Below, in pieces: positions 1-8,842 of a DNA stretch of 64,000 bases (the stretch's first letter is position 1; each line of letters begins with the position of its first letter). The notes beneath the pieces are model-generated. The model was not told the DNA's origin. It saw only the letters and a program-made list of their open reading frames with translations, and did no database searches. The stretch is from Streptomyces sp. LX-29 (GTDB lineage: Bacteria > Actinomycetota > Actinomycetes > Streptomycetales > Streptomycetaceae): the NCBI RefSeq assembly GCF_029541745.1, contig NZ_CP089746.1, positions 4,411,559 to 4,475,558 on the forward strand, in the 5' to 3' direction. The position numbers and the translations under genes are program-made.

Positions 1-65
1 CCGCCGACCGGCGGGGGTAAGCCGAGACCAGCGGCGGATTCCGCCCCGGACCGCTACCCGGCAGA

Positions 66-992
66 GTGCCTCACATGCTGCACCATCCTGCGGGAGTCCT
101 CAGGATCCCCGCACGTTCCACGCGACGCCGCGCCTCTGTGCGCACGCTGGCCGCTCTCGCGGCCGCAGGTGTCGTCACGGGACTGATAGCGGGGTGCAGC
201 ACACAGTCACAGGCCGCCGCGCCCCCCACACGCGGCGGCCTGTCGACTGCGTACGGACCGGCCAAGGGCGGCGGCCAGGAGCGGGCGCGGGACTTCCTGC
301 GGACGCGACGACTGCTGGAGCACGTGGCCGGGCGGCTGGGCGACCGGCTGCGGTTGCCACCGCGGGTCGAGATCGCGCTCACCGGCCGCTCGTGCGGCAG
401 CTCGGACGTCGCGTACGACCCGGAGAAGGGGCGGGTGGAGCTGTGTTACGAGTTCGTCGACGAGGTGCGGGAGCTCTTCGAGGACGAGGCCGCGGGTTCG
501 GACGCCGCCGGCTCGGTTGACGCGGACGCGGAGGGGGCGTCCGCGGCCCGGGTCGCGGACGCCGTCGCGGACAAGACGGCGGGAGTGGTCACCGAGACGC
601 TGTACCACGAGGTGGCGCACGCGCTCATCGACCGGCTGGAGCTGCCGATCGTCGGGCGCGAGGAGGATGTCGCGGACCAGTTCGCGGCGTTCAACCTGAT
701 CCCCCAGGGATCCGCGGGCCGCGCGGCGGTGTTGGCGGCGGCCGAGAACTACGCGCTCTACGCCGAGCAGACCGACCCGCGGGACATCGACTTCGCCGAC
801 GAACACCTCCCCGACGCCTCCCGTGCGGCCAACTACCGCTGTTACGTCTACGGCTCCGCGCCCCGGTCCCACGACGACCTCGTCGACGGCGAGCTTCTGA
901 CCAAGGCTCGCGCCGAGTTGTGCGAGGACGAGTACGCGGACCTGAGGCGCGGTTGGGGCGAGCTGCTCGCCCCGTACGAGACCGCCCGCTGA
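66..992 (+). CDS. DUF4344-type metallopeptidase, lipoprotein
   Basis: Predicted exported zinc metallopeptidase of 308 residues. A basic N-terminus (to about residue 26) precedes a hydrophobic stretch ending in a lipobox-like LIAGC at residues 40-44, so Cys44 is the likely lipidated residue and the enzyme probably sits on the outer face of the membrane. The zinc motif HEVAH is at 181-185, followed by a conserved EDVADQFAAF segment near 200-209 that probably supplies the third ligand. This arrangement is characteristic of the DUF4344 family; its substrate is unknown. A second ATG lies three codons downstream (position 75) and is an equally plausible start. Residues 140-165 are a low-complexity Asp/Ala/Glu insert. 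The gene stands alone, with a hairpin directly after the stop. Confidence 0.85.
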   Translation: MPHMLHHPAGVLRIPARSTRRRASVRTLAALAAAGVVTGLIAGCSTQSQAAAPPTRGGLSTAYGPAKGGGQERARDFLRTRRLLEHVAGRLGDRLRLPPRVEIALTGRSCGSSDVAYDPEKGRVELCYEFVDEVRELFEDEAAGSDAAGSVDADAEGASAARVADAVADKTAGVVTETLYHEVAHALIDRLELPIVGREEDVADQFAAFNLIPQGSAGRAAVLAAAENYALYAEQTDPRDIDFADEHLPDASRAANYRCYVYGSAPRSHDDLVDGELLTKARAELCEDEYADLRRGWGELLAPYETAR

Positions 993-1020
993 CCGGCCCC
1001 TTCGCGGGGGGAGGGGCCGG
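993..1020 (+). terminator. hairpin after DUF4344 gene
   Basis: A 9-bp inverted repeat (CCGGCCCCT / AGGGGCCGG) with a short G-rich loop begins at the base after the stop codon. There is no U tract, which is usual for Streptomyces hairpin terminators. Confidence 0.5.
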
Positions 1021-1998
1021 CCGGCGGGCGGTCGCCCACCGGCGTCGTGCGACGCCGGGTCGTTCGAGTGTCTCGCCGTCGCGGCGGAGGAGGGGTTCCC
1101 GCCGCGACGGCGAGCTGCCACGTCGCTGGAGGCCGCCGGGGCCGGCCCGACCGGGGCCGTTCGGCGCCCCCGCGCGTTCGGCCGCCGCCGGGCCGCGACG
1201 TGGAGTGTCTCGCCGTCGCGGCGGGGTGGGTTGCCGAACGGCGCGCGTGACACACGGTGCGCCCGGCGAGGAGGAGCCCGTCCCGCCGCGACGACGAGCG
1301 GATGCCCGGGGGAGTCGGTCGGGATCGGCGATCAGCGCACCCGACTTCGCCAGGGTCGGCGAGAGCGTTCCGGCGATGCCCCGGCCCGCCGAGCCCTGGG
1401 GAGGGCGCCATCGGCGCGATACCGGGGTCCGGGGCGCTGCCGGGCGGTGCCCACTTCTTGGGCGCGGGGCCGGCTGACGGCCCGGCCGCGGACGTACCCG
1501 GCACGGGCACCGCCGGCACGGGTGACACGAACGCCGCGGCGGGACCGTCCGGTGCCGGCGGCGAGAAAGGCGACCACCAAGGCGACCACCAAGGACATCC
1601 GGTCCGCTGCCAGACGAAGGCGGTGTGAGGGGCGGCACGCCGCGACCATCGGGCCTTCGAAGAGCCCGAAGACGTCCATCGGACAGCCGAACCCGGCGGT
1701 GAGCGGCATCGCCGCGGACAAGCCGACCAGCGGCGCGCTGAGCGACCGCCACACCGGGGCCCGGCGCGCCGCGCCAGCGCGGTGGAGCCGAAGGCCGGGA
1801 GCGGCGTGCCGGCCCGCGCGGAGGCCGCCTACGGCCCCGGGCGCGGTCACGGCGCGCGATCGGCGCGTTCCGCGGGACACCCTGCGAGGACGCACCGGGG
1901 CGTGGTGCCGGACTCCCCGCCGCGCACACCACCCGGGGGCCAGCTCGGCCTGGCGTGGCGGCCGGGGCCGGACGCCCGCCCCGTCCTCGGGCGGGGTG
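1021..1998. other. gene-poor 1-kb region with repeats
   Basis: No convincing coding region. Very long open frames exist on both strands, but they are Arg/Pro/Ala-rich and look like GC artefacts. One minus-strand stretch (about 1520-1760) would encode hydrophobic segments and could be the remains of a membrane protein gene, but no intact start, RBS and stop arrangement is visible. The left part carries a direct repeat and a perfect hairpin, listed separately. Confidence 0.5.
1066..1298. repeat. 22-bp direct repeat with inverted partners
   Basis: The 22-mer beginning GAGTGTCTCGCCGTC occurs at 1066-1087 and again at 1203-1224. The first copy is followed by its perfect 16-bp reverse complement at 1099-1114 (loop 11), forming a very stable hairpin. 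The second copy has a partner with one mismatch at about 1283-1298. The two inverted-repeat modules therefore look like a duplicated structure of unknown function. Confidence 0.7.
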
Positions 1999-4107
1999 TC
2001 AGAAGGGGTCGGCGGGGGCCGGCCCCAGGGTGGTGGTGCCGGGCGCGGCGCGGTGGCCGAGGCCGGTGCGGTAGGCGTCGAGGGCGGCCTCCACCCGGCC
2101 TTCGCGGCGCAGCAGGTCACCGAGGAGGCGGCAGAGGTCGGCGAGGTCTCCAGCCGCCCCGGTGCGCTCCAGGAGGGAGAGCGCGGCGCAGTAGTGCTCT
2201 TCGGCGCACTCGGTGTCGCCGCGCTCCTCGGCGATCAGCCCGAGCAGCCGGTGCGCGCCGCCGGCGTGGACCGCGCCGCGTTCCGCGGACAGCTCCGCGA
2301 CCTCCAGCAGCGGCCGCAGCAGCGCCTCCGCCTCGGCCGCGCGGCCGCGCCGGCGCAGCACGTCGGCGAGCTCCACCTCCACCTGGACGGTGAAGAGCGC
2401 CGCCCGCTTGGAGGCGAGCATGTCCCGCGCGGTGCGCAGCTCGTGCTCGGCGCGCTCCAGGTCGCCGTCCTGGGCGTGGACATAGCCGCGCATCCAGTGG
2501 CAGTGGGCGAGTTCGGTGCGGATGGAGAGCTGCCGGTAGAGCTCCTGGGCCTTGGCGAGCGAGGCGTCGGCCTCGGCGGTGCGGCCCTCGGCGATCAGGG
2601 TGCGGGCCACGCCCCGGTGCATCCCCGCCACCAGCGCCGGATCGCTCACGCGCGGGGCCAGCGCGAGGGCGAGCTCGGCGGCGTGCGCCGCGCGGGCGTG
2701 GGCGCCCATGTCCATGTAGGGGGCGATGGAGGCGGTGTAGAGCAGCAGCAGGGCGTCCGGGTCGTGCAGTCCGGAGGCGTTGAGCTCGTCGAGGGTGCTC
2801 TCCAGCAGGTAGCAGGCGTAGCGGAGTTCCCCGGCGAGCAGGTGGGCGGTCGCCCGGCCGCGGACGGCGGGGACCCGGCGCGGCAGCGGCTCGTGGGCGA
2901 GCAGCCGCTCGGCCGCCTCGAAGTGGTCGCGGGCGATGGTCAGGTCGCCGCTCTCCAGGGCGCAGTCGCCGAGTCCCAGCAGCGCCGCGGCGCGTTCGGC
3001 GGTGAGCTCCAGCCGCTCGGCCTCGTGAAGCAGGTCCCGGAAGCCGGCGGCGGCGTCCTCGGCGGCGCCGGTGGCCAGCTCCCGGCGGGCGTCGGTGAGC
3101 CGTGCCCGCAGCCGGGTGGCCTCGTGCGGGGAGCGGCCGGTGGCCAGCTCCTCCACGGTGACTCCGAGGCGGCCGGCCAGGTGCCGCAGGGCCGCCTCCG
3201 AGGGCCGTACCTTGCCGGCTTCCAGCGTCGAGACGTACGCGGCGCTGTAGGCGGGCTCCGCCAACTGCCGCTGGGTGAGCCGCCGCTCGGTGCGCAGCCG
3301 CAGCACCCGACGCCCTATCTCCTCCGGGGACTGTCCGAGCATCCCCGCGTCCCCGCCCTTCGCAGCCCCACGGCCCGCCGATCCACCGCCGGCGACCCGC
3401 GCGCCCGCCTCCCGGTCCGCCTGCCCGGTGGCTTCCGCCGCGACGATGGTGCCGGTCGGTTTCGGCTCGGCCTGGGTGGGGCGCGGGGCCGGAGGCGTGG
3501 CCGGTGTGGCGCTGGCCGGGTTGGCGGTGTCGGCTCCCCGGGCGGTCTGGCCCGGCGCTTCCGCCGACTCCGGCGCGGAGTCGGCCCGTTCCGGGGTAGA
3601 GGTGCCCGTCTCCCGGTCCGCCCGAACGGTGGCTTCCGCCGCGGCGGTGGTGCGGGTCGTTCCGGGGGTCGGTTTCGGCTCGGGCTGGGTGGGGCGCGGG
3701 GCCGGAGCCGTGGCCGGCGTGGCGCTGGCCGGGTTGGCGGTGTCGGCTCCCCGGGCGGTCTGGCCCGGCGCCTTCGCCGACACCCGTGCGGAGTCCGCCG
3801 GTTCCGGGGCAGAGGTGCCCGTCTCCCGGTCCGCCCGAACGGTGGCTTCCGCCGCGGCGGTGGTGCGGGTCGTTCCGGGGGTCGGTTGCGGCTCGGGCTG
3901 GGTGGGGTGGGGGGCCGGAGCCGTGGCCGGTGTGGCGCTGGCCGGGTTGGCGGTGTCGGCTCCCCGGCCGGTCTGGCCCGGCGCCTTCGCCGACTCCCGT
4001 GCGGAGTCCGCCCGTTCAGGGCCGGGGGCCCCGGCCACCCTCCGTCCCCGCGGGGCTCGGCCCCGCGGGTCCCGTGTCCGGTCGTCGCCGGCGATCGGTT
4101 CGGTCAC
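1999..4107 (-). CDS. XRE-family regulator with TPR domain
   Basis: Putative cytoplasmic transcriptional regulator. A helix-turn-helix of the XRE/HTH_3 class lies at about residues 260-315 (pattern RLTQRQLAEPAYSAAYVS, then LEAGKVRPSE), followed by about 370 residues of TPR-like helical repeats that probably bind a peptide or partner. This matches the usual 430-450 residue Streptomyces HTH-TPR regulators. The first 255 residues are abnormal: Pro/Thr/Ala-rich and built from 71-residue tandem repeats. The GTG at 4107 has an AGAGGG ribosome site, and the repeat period is a multiple of three, which favours translation of the repeats. However, an ATG at 3342 with a GGGGA-type site would give a conventional 447-residue protein. 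It is divergent from the hydrolase gene at 4194. Target genes are unknown. Confidence 0.8.
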   Translation of the reverse strand: MTEPIAGDDRTRDPRGRAPRGRRVAGAPGPERADSARESAKAPGQTGRGADTANPASATPATAPAPHPTQPEPQPTPGTTRTTAAAEATVRADRETGTSAPEPADSARVSAKAPGQTARGADTANPASATPATAPAPRPTQPEPKPTPGTTRTTAAAEATVRADRETGTSTPERADSAPESAEAPGQTARGADTANPASATPATPPAPRPTQAEPKPTGTIVAAEATGQADREAGARVAGGGSAGRGAAKGGDAGMLGQSPEEIGRRVLRLRTERRLTQRQLAEPAYSAAYVSTLEAGKVRPSEAALRHLAGRLGVTVEELATGRSPHEATRLRARLTDARRELATGAAEDAAAGFRDLLHEAERLELTAERAAALLGLGDCALESGDLTIARDHFEAAERLLAHEPLPRRVPAVRGRATAHLLAGELRYACYLLESTLDELNASGLHDPDALLLLYTASIAPYMDMGAHARAAHAAELALALAPRVSDPALVAGMHRGVARTLIAEGRTAEADASLAKAQELYRQLSIRTELAHCHWMRGYVHAQDGDLERAEHELRTARDMLASKRAALFTVQVEVELADVLRRRGRAAEAEALLRPLLEVAELSAERGAVHAGGAHRLLGLIAEERGDTECAEEHYCAALSLLERTGAAGDLADLCRLLGDLLRREGRVEAALDAYRTGLGHRAAPGTTTLGPAPADPF
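3437..4015 (-). repeat. 213-bp tandem repeats in regulator N-terminus
   Basis: Near-identical units begin at 3509, 3722 and 3935 with exact 213-bp spacing (71 codons); the copy at the 4015 end is partial. Units differ by scattered substitutions and encode a Pro/Thr-rich segment containing GADTANPASATPAT and RADRETGTS. Confidence 0.85.
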
Positions 4108-4193
4108 CGTGCCCTCTTCTCAGCCTCTCGCCCGCCGCCCTGCCGGCGGTAGGTTAATCGCTGAGCTAAGTCCATTGACGTGAGGATTGAAAG

Positions 4194-5546
4194 ATGTCGA
4201 AGGCGATGGATTCAGGTCTGCGACGCGCCGGTGACGCCACGATGACCGTCCGTCAGCCAGGGCTGGTCCTCACCGATCACTCCTTCGACGTCCCGCTCGA
4301 CCACGCCGTGCCGGAGGGGGAGCGGATCCGGCTGTACGCCCGTGAGGTGGTGGCGGCCGATCGGGTCGGGCGGGCTGAGGAACTGCCGTGGCTGCTGTAC
4401 CTCCAGGGCGGTCCCGGGTTCGGGGCGGACCGGCCGGTGGGGCGTACGGGCTGGCTGGACCGGGCTCTGGACGAGTACCGGGTGCTGCTGCTGGACCAGC
4501 GGGGGACCGGGCGGTCCACCCCGGCCAACCGGCAGACGCTGCCGCTGCGCGGCACGCCGCGGGAGCAGGCCGACTACCTCGCGCACTTCCGCGCCGACGC
4601 CATCGTGCGGGACTGCGAGCTGGTGCGGCGGCGGCTGACCGGCGGCCGGCCGTGGACGGTGCTGGGGCAGAGCTTCGGCGGCTTCTGCGCCGTGAGCTAT
4701 CTGTCGTACGCGCCGGAGGGGCTCGCCGCCGCGCTCATCACCGGTGGGCTGCCGGCGCTCGACGAGGACGCCGACGCGGTCTACCGCGCCGCCTACCCCC
4801 GCATGGAGCGCAAGACGCTGGCGCACTACGCGCGTTACCCGGGGGACGCGGAGATCGCGCGTCGGATCGTCGCTCACCTCGCGGTCCACGAGGAGGTGCT
4901 GCCCGACGGCGGCCGGCTCACTGCGGAATCGTTCCAGCAGTTGGGCATCGTCCTCGGCACGGGCGACGGCTCGCACCGGCTGCACTACCTGCTGGAGGAC
5001 GCCTTCGTCGCCACCCCGGAGGGCCCGCGGCTGAGCGACGCCTTCACCGAGCAGGCCGCCGCCCTGCTCTCCCGCGCGGGCTCGCCCCTGTACACGCTGC
5101 TCCACGAGTCCATCTACGCCCAGGACGGCCGACCCACCGACTGGTCCGCGCACCGGACGCGGGCCGAGTTCCCCCAGTTCGACGCGGACAAGGCGGTCGC
5201 CGACGGGCGGCCGGTGCTGTTCACCGCCGAGACCGTGCACCCCTGGATGCTGGAGACCCACGCCGCCCTCCGCCCGCTGCGCCACACCGCCGAACTGCTC
5301 GCCGCGCGCACCGGCTGGAGCCCCCTCTACGACGCCGAGCGGCTGGCCGCCAACACCGTGCCGGTCGCCGCCGCGATCTACCACGACGACCTCTACGTCG
5401 ACACCGCCCACGCGTTGCGCACCGCGCGGGCCATCCGCGGACTGCGGACCTGGGTCACCGACGAGTTCGAGCACGACGGGGTGCGCGCGGGTGGGCGCCG
5501 GGTGCTGGACCGGCTGCTGCGACTGGTGCGCGACGACGCCGCGTAG
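4194..5546 (+). CDS. alpha/beta hydrolase, prolyl aminopeptidase-like
   Basis: Soluble serine peptidase/hydrolase of 450 residues. It has the signature of the proline iminopeptidase (S33) family: an oxyanion-hole motif QGGPGFG at 71-77, DQRGTGRS at 101-108 and the nucleophile elbow GQSFGG at 158-163 (Ser160). His427, in EFEHDGVR, is the likely catalytic histidine. The family removes N-terminal proline or processes related amides; the actual substrate cannot be told from sequence. The ATG at 4194 is preceded by a weak GAGG site. A second ATG at 4242 starts closer to the conserved domain. It is divergent from the HTH-TPR regulator, which may control it, since the two share an 86-bp intergenic region. 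Confidence 0.85.
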   Translation: MSKAMDSGLRRAGDATMTVRQPGLVLTDHSFDVPLDHAVPEGERIRLYAREVVAADRVGRAEELPWLLYLQGGPGFGADRPVGRTGWLDRALDEYRVLLLDQRGTGRSTPANRQTLPLRGTPREQADYLAHFRADAIVRDCELVRRRLTGGRPWTVLGQSFGGFCAVSYLSYAPEGLAAALITGGLPALDEDADAVYRAAYPRMERKTLAHYARYPGDAEIARRIVAHLAVHEEVLPDGGRLTAESFQQLGIVLGTGDGSHRLHYLLEDAFVATPEGPRLSDAFTEQAAALLSRAGSPLYTLLHESIYAQDGRPTDWSAHRTRAEFPQFDADKAVADGRPVLFTAETVHPWMLETHAALRPLRHTAELLAARTGWSPLYDAERLAANTVPVAAAIYHDDLYVDTAHALRTARAIRGLRTWVTDEFEHDGVRAGGRRVLDRLLRLVRDDAA

Positions 5547-5732
5547 CCGGCCCCGTCGCCGGTGGACCGCGCGGGAGCGACCCGGCCATGGCGGGTCGGT
5601 CGTCGCCCGCGAGGTCCCGCGCGGGGTGTGAGCGGCTCGGTACACGGAGTGGGCGTCAAAACTCCTGCCTCATAACGCACTTCGATGACTTTCGCATCCG
5701 CCATTGCCCTGCGCCACAGGAGCGTTCTAAGT

Positions 5733-5768
5733 TGAGCGGCGAATTAATCCGCCTTAACTCGCCGCTTA
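5733..5768. promoter_or_regulatory. 15-bp inverted repeat upstream of M64 gene
   Basis: Arms at 5733-5747 and 5754-5768 match at 13 of 15 positions (core AGCGGCGA / TCGCCGCT flanked by TTAA), with a 6-bp spacer. It lies about 70 bp before the M64 start in an unusually AT-rich patch, the expected position for an operator. The regulator is unknown. Confidence 0.5.
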
Positions 5769-5835
5769 CCCATGGGCGGCGGGCAAGCGCGGATCGCAAC
5801 TCCCCCCACCACAAGACAGACTTCGGAGCACCCAC

Positions 5836-7227
5836 GTGCCTACCCCCCAGCGCAGAGGCGCGCGCGCCCGCGTACGCACCGGCATACGCAAGCCCATCAA
5901 CATCCTGGCGCTGACCGCGACGGCCGGCGCCGTCGTGGCCGCGTCGCTGGCCGCCTCCGCCGACGCCACGCCCACCACGAAGGCCGCGCCCCACCCGGCC
6001 CCCGTCACGCAGAAGTCCGAACGCACCCACCACGTCGAGTACTTCACCGGCCCCGACGGCCACCCCCGGCACACGGAGGTCCCCGCCGCCACGCCGGAGC
6101 GGCTCACCCGCTCCGCCGCGCCGCTCTCCCCCGCGCAGCGGGCCGCCGACGGCGACGTCTCCTCGATCGTGTCGAACGGCTCGACGGAGGACAAGGTCGA
6201 CGTCGTCTTCATCGGCGACGGCTACACCGCCTCCCAGCAGGAGGACTTCCGCGCCGACGTGCGCGCGAAGTGGGCGGAGATATCCGCCGTCAAGCCCTAC
6301 GCCTCGTACCAGAAGCTGTTCAACGTCTGGTCCGTGGACGCGGTCTCCCAGCAGTCCGGCGTCTCCGGCGACCCGCAGCAGGGCGTGGTCAGGGACACCG
6401 CCCTGGACTCCCACTTCTTCTGCGACGGCATAGAGCGGCTGCTCTGCGTGGACACCGCCAAGGTGGAGTCGTACGCGGCCAAGGCCAAGGACGCCGACCT
6501 GGTCATCGTGCTGGCCAACTCGACCAAGTACGGCGGCGCGGGCTACAACGACGTCGTCTCCAAGGTCGGCTACGACGGCATCGCCACCGCCTCCTCCGAC
6601 AACGAGGACTCCGTCCAGGTGGCGGTCCACGAGACGGGCCACTCGTTCGGCAAGCTGGCGGACGAGTACGTCTACGACGAGTACGGCGACTACACCGGCG
6701 CCGAGCCGACCGGCTCCAACATCAGCAAGCTCAGCGCCGAGGAGCTGAGCGCGCAGCGGAAGAAGTGGTACCGCTGGATCGGCCAGGACTCCCCGGACGG
6801 CGGCAAGGTCGGGACGTACGAGGGCGGCGGGTACTACCCCAGGGGCATCAACCGCCCCACCGAGAACTCGATCATGCGGACGCTGGGTCGTGAGTTCAAC
6901 CTCCCCGGCCGCGAGGCGATGATCGCCGGCTTCTACCGGCACGCCAGCGTGCTGACCAGCACCACCCCCAAGGGCTCGGTGCTGGCCCGCAACGCCAAGC
7001 TGACCGTCTCCCTCCCGGCCTCGGCCTCCGTGCGGTGGTACGTGGACGGCAAGGAGGTCACCGCGGCCGCGGGGAAGACCACCGTCACCCCCGCCTCGCT
7101 GGGCGTCCCGACCGACGGTCGTAGCCACACCCTGAAGGCCACCGCGACCGACCGGACGAAGGCGGTGAAGGACCCGGTGCTGCGCAAGCTGCTCACCGAC
7201 TCGCGCACCTGGAAGACGAAGGGCTGA
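5836..7227 (+). CDS. secreted M64 family metallopeptidase
   Basis: Exported zinc endopeptidase of 463 residues in the IgA-peptidase M64 family. An Arg-rich n-region and hydrophobic segment (about 21-42) form a Sec signal peptide ending near ASADA. A propeptide-like region precedes the catalytic domain, which starts near VDVVFIGDGYT (121-131). The zinc site is HETGHSFGKLADEY, with His265, Glu266 and His269; the following DEY is typical of the family. The C-terminal 100 residues look like a beta-sandwich accessory domain. The GTG at 5836 has a CGGAG site. The gene is monocistronic, with an inverted repeat upstream and a perfect hairpin after it. M64 enzymes in other bacteria cleave host or extracellular proteins; in a soil streptomycete a nutritional or developmental protease role is an inference. 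Confidence 0.9.
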   Translation: MPTPQRRGARARVRTGIRKPINILALTATAGAVVAASLAASADATPTTKAAPHPAPVTQKSERTHHVEYFTGPDGHPRHTEVPAATPERLTRSAAPLSPAQRAADGDVSSIVSNGSTEDKVDVVFIGDGYTASQQEDFRADVRAKWAEISAVKPYASYQKLFNVWSVDAVSQQSGVSGDPQQGVVRDTALDSHFFCDGIERLLCVDTAKVESYAAKAKDADLVIVLANSTKYGGAGYNDVVSKVGYDGIATASSDNEDSVQVAVHETGHSFGKLADEYVYDEYGDYTGAEPTGSNISKLSAEELSAQRKKWYRWIGQDSPDGGKVGTYEGGGYYPRGINRPTENSIMRTLGREFNLPGREAMIAGFYRHASVLTSTTPKGSVLARNAKLTVSLPASASVRWYVDGKEVTAAAGKTTVTPASLGVPTDGRSHTLKATATDRTKAVKDPVLRKLLTDSRTWKTKG

Positions 7228-7243
7228 TCCGCGCGGCCCGCAC

Positions 7244-7286
7244 CGGCCGGCCGCCCCGTGGCACCCCGCCGCGGGGCGGCCGGCCG
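7244..7286 (+). terminator. perfect 15-bp hairpin after M64 gene
   Basis: Arms CGGCCGGCCGCCCCG (7244-7258) and its exact complement (7272-7286) with a 13-nt loop, 17 nt after the stop codon. Confidence 0.65.
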
Positions 7287-7456
7287 CCGAGGCCGCGGAC
7301 CGGCTCCCTGGCCGGACCCCGAGCGGGGGCTTGAAGCCGGGGGCGTGCGGTGGCCACCGGACCCGCCCGCGCGGTGACTCCCGTGCGCGGCCGTGCGGTG
7401 GCGCCCGTGCGGCGGCTCCCTGATCCGGCCGCGCGGTGGCCGATGGCCGGCGTCCG

Positions 7457-7594
7457 CTAGGCCAGCACGGTTCCGGTGCCCGCGCAGCCGCTGCACTGGG
7501 TGGTGGTCTTGTTGCCGAGGTGGGTTTCCCACTCCACCTCGCCCGCCCCGCCGCAGTCGGGGCAGATCTTCTCCGGCGGCAGCCCGTCGCTCAT
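7457..7594 (-). CDS. DnaJ-like zinc-finger miniprotein
   Basis: A 45-residue protein with two CxxCxGxG motifs (CPDCGGAG at 12-19 and CSGCAGTG at 35-42), the pattern of the DnaJ/HSP40 cysteine-rich domain, and almost nothing else. One structural zinc is expected. Such miniproteins are common in actinomycetes and have no assigned function; a small chaperone-like or RNA/protein-binding role is only a guess. The ATG at 7594 is preceded by GAAGGAG, a near-ideal ribosome site. It lies immediately downstream of the AlkZ-like gene, on the same strand and 66 bp away, so the two may be cotranscribed. Confidence 0.8.
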   Translation of the reverse strand: MSDGLPPEKICPDCGGAGEVEWETHLGNKTTTQCSGCAGTGTVLA

Positions 7595-7660
7595 GATCAG
7601 TTCTCCTTCACCGGGTCGCGCCCGTCCATCATTGCGCAGCAACGCCCGTGTTGGGGGTGT

Positions 7661-8836
7661 TCAACCCGACAACTCCCGCTCCAGGGGGGTACGGAAGCGA
7701 GGCGTGATGCGTGTCTCGCCCAGCCAGCCGGCCAGCCGTTCGGCCTCCGCCGCCACCGCGTGCTCCGCCTCGCGGCCCGTGTCGACCAGCAGCCGCCACA
7801 CCGGCTCGCCGTCGGGGCGCTGTGCCCAGCCGCCCACGATCCGGCCGTTCCACCACACGGTGGGACCGATGTTGCCGTTGCGGTCGAAGAGCGCCGGGAC
7901 GTGCTCCGGGTCCAGGTACCAGTCGCGGCCCCGCCAGCCCATCGCCGTCGGGTCCAGGCCCGGCAGCAGCGCGGCCCAGGGCTCGGGCTCGGGGAGCTCG
8001 GCGGTGTCCCCGGGGACCGTGAAACCGGGCCCCTCGTCCAGCTCCACCGGCTCCGCGCCGAGGTCGGCCAGGGCCCGACGGGCGTCGGTCAGCGTCCAGC
8101 CGGTCCACCACTTCAGATCGGCCTCGGTGGCCGGCCCGTAGGCCGCCAGCCAGCGCCGCGCCAGCTCGGCCTTGGCCTCGCGCACCGGCAGTTCGGGCAG
8201 CGGGGGGACCGGCGCCCAGGGGTAGAGGCTGCTGGTCCACGAGCCGCGCGGGCGGCAGCGGCGGATATGGCCGTCGGAGGCGAGCAGCCGCAGCAGCCGG
8301 CTGCCGACGCTCTGCCTGGCGGCGTACGACGTCCCGGCCCCGTACTCGATCTGCTCGCGCAGCGCGGGCACGTCCCGGGCCAGCTCGGCGGTGGTCGCCT
8401 CGCCCCGCGCGGTGAGCGCGGCCAGCACCGCGCGCTCGGTCGCGGCCAGCCGCTCCTCGTCCCAGCCCCGCGCCCAGTCGGTGAGGTGCTTGAGCAGGGT
8501 GGCCCGCTCCTTGGCGGCGATCGCCCGCGCGGTCGAGGAGTTCACCACCGGTGCGAGCCCCGTCGTCACCGCGAACAGGGTGCGCCGCATGCTCAGCAGC
8601 TTCACCAGCGACACGTCCTCGTACAGCGCCCGGTCCACCGCCGCGGCGTCCGGCGCCGCCAGCCGGGCGCAGGCCGAGACGTAGACGGTCGCCGCATCGG
8701 TGGCGTGCAGGCCGACCACGGCCTCCACCGCCTCCTCCACGGTGGCGGCGCGCCGCGAGGGGGCGAGGAGGTGCCGCCGCCCGAGGCGGGCACGGCGCTG
8801 GGCGGGTCCGATACGGGGCGGGCGCGCGGGGCTCAT
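7661..8836 (-). CDS. AlkZ/YcaQ-like winged-helix DNA-binding protein
   Basis: 391 residues of the HTH_42 superfamily, tandem winged-helix proteins that include the DNA glycosylases AlkZ and YcaQ. Recognisable family features are the N-terminal RRARLGRRHLLAP, the GLHATD segment at 42-47, an internal RSWTSSLYPW-like block and the C-terminal WNGRIVGGWAQRPDGEPVWRLL. In AlkZ and YcaQ the catalytic element is a QxQ or QxD pair at the position corresponding to 44-47; here it reads HAT(D), so glycosylase activity is uncertain. The start is the ATG at 8836, because a DNA-damage-type promoter ends 6 bp upstream, making a leaderless message likely. That promoter independently suggests a DNA-repair role. 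A downstream zinc-finger gene may be cotranscribed. Confidence 0.85.
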   Translation of the reverse strand: MSPARPPRIGPAQRRARLGRRHLLAPSRRAATVEEAVEAVVGLHATDAATVYVSACARLAAPDAAAVDRALYEDVSLVKLLSMRRTLFAVTTGLAPVVNSSTARAIAAKERATLLKHLTDWARGWDEERLAATERAVLAALTARGEATTAELARDVPALREQIEYGAGTSYAARQSVGSRLLRLLASDGHIRRCRPRGSWTSSLYPWAPVPPLPELPVREAKAELARRWLAAYGPATEADLKWWTGWTLTDARRALADLGAEPVELDEGPGFTVPGDTAELPEPEPWAALLPGLDPTAMGWRGRDWYLDPEHVPALFDRNGNIGPTVWWNGRIVGGWAQRPDGEPVWRLLVDTGREAEHAVAAEAERLAGWLGETRITPRFRTPLERELSG

Positions 8837-8842
8837 GGGGCG

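Noticed and set aside
1231..4152. 973-codon open frame on the plus strand
   Set aside because: Antisense to the HTH-TPR gene and Arg/Gly/Pro-rich; a GC-driven open frame with no recognisable domain.
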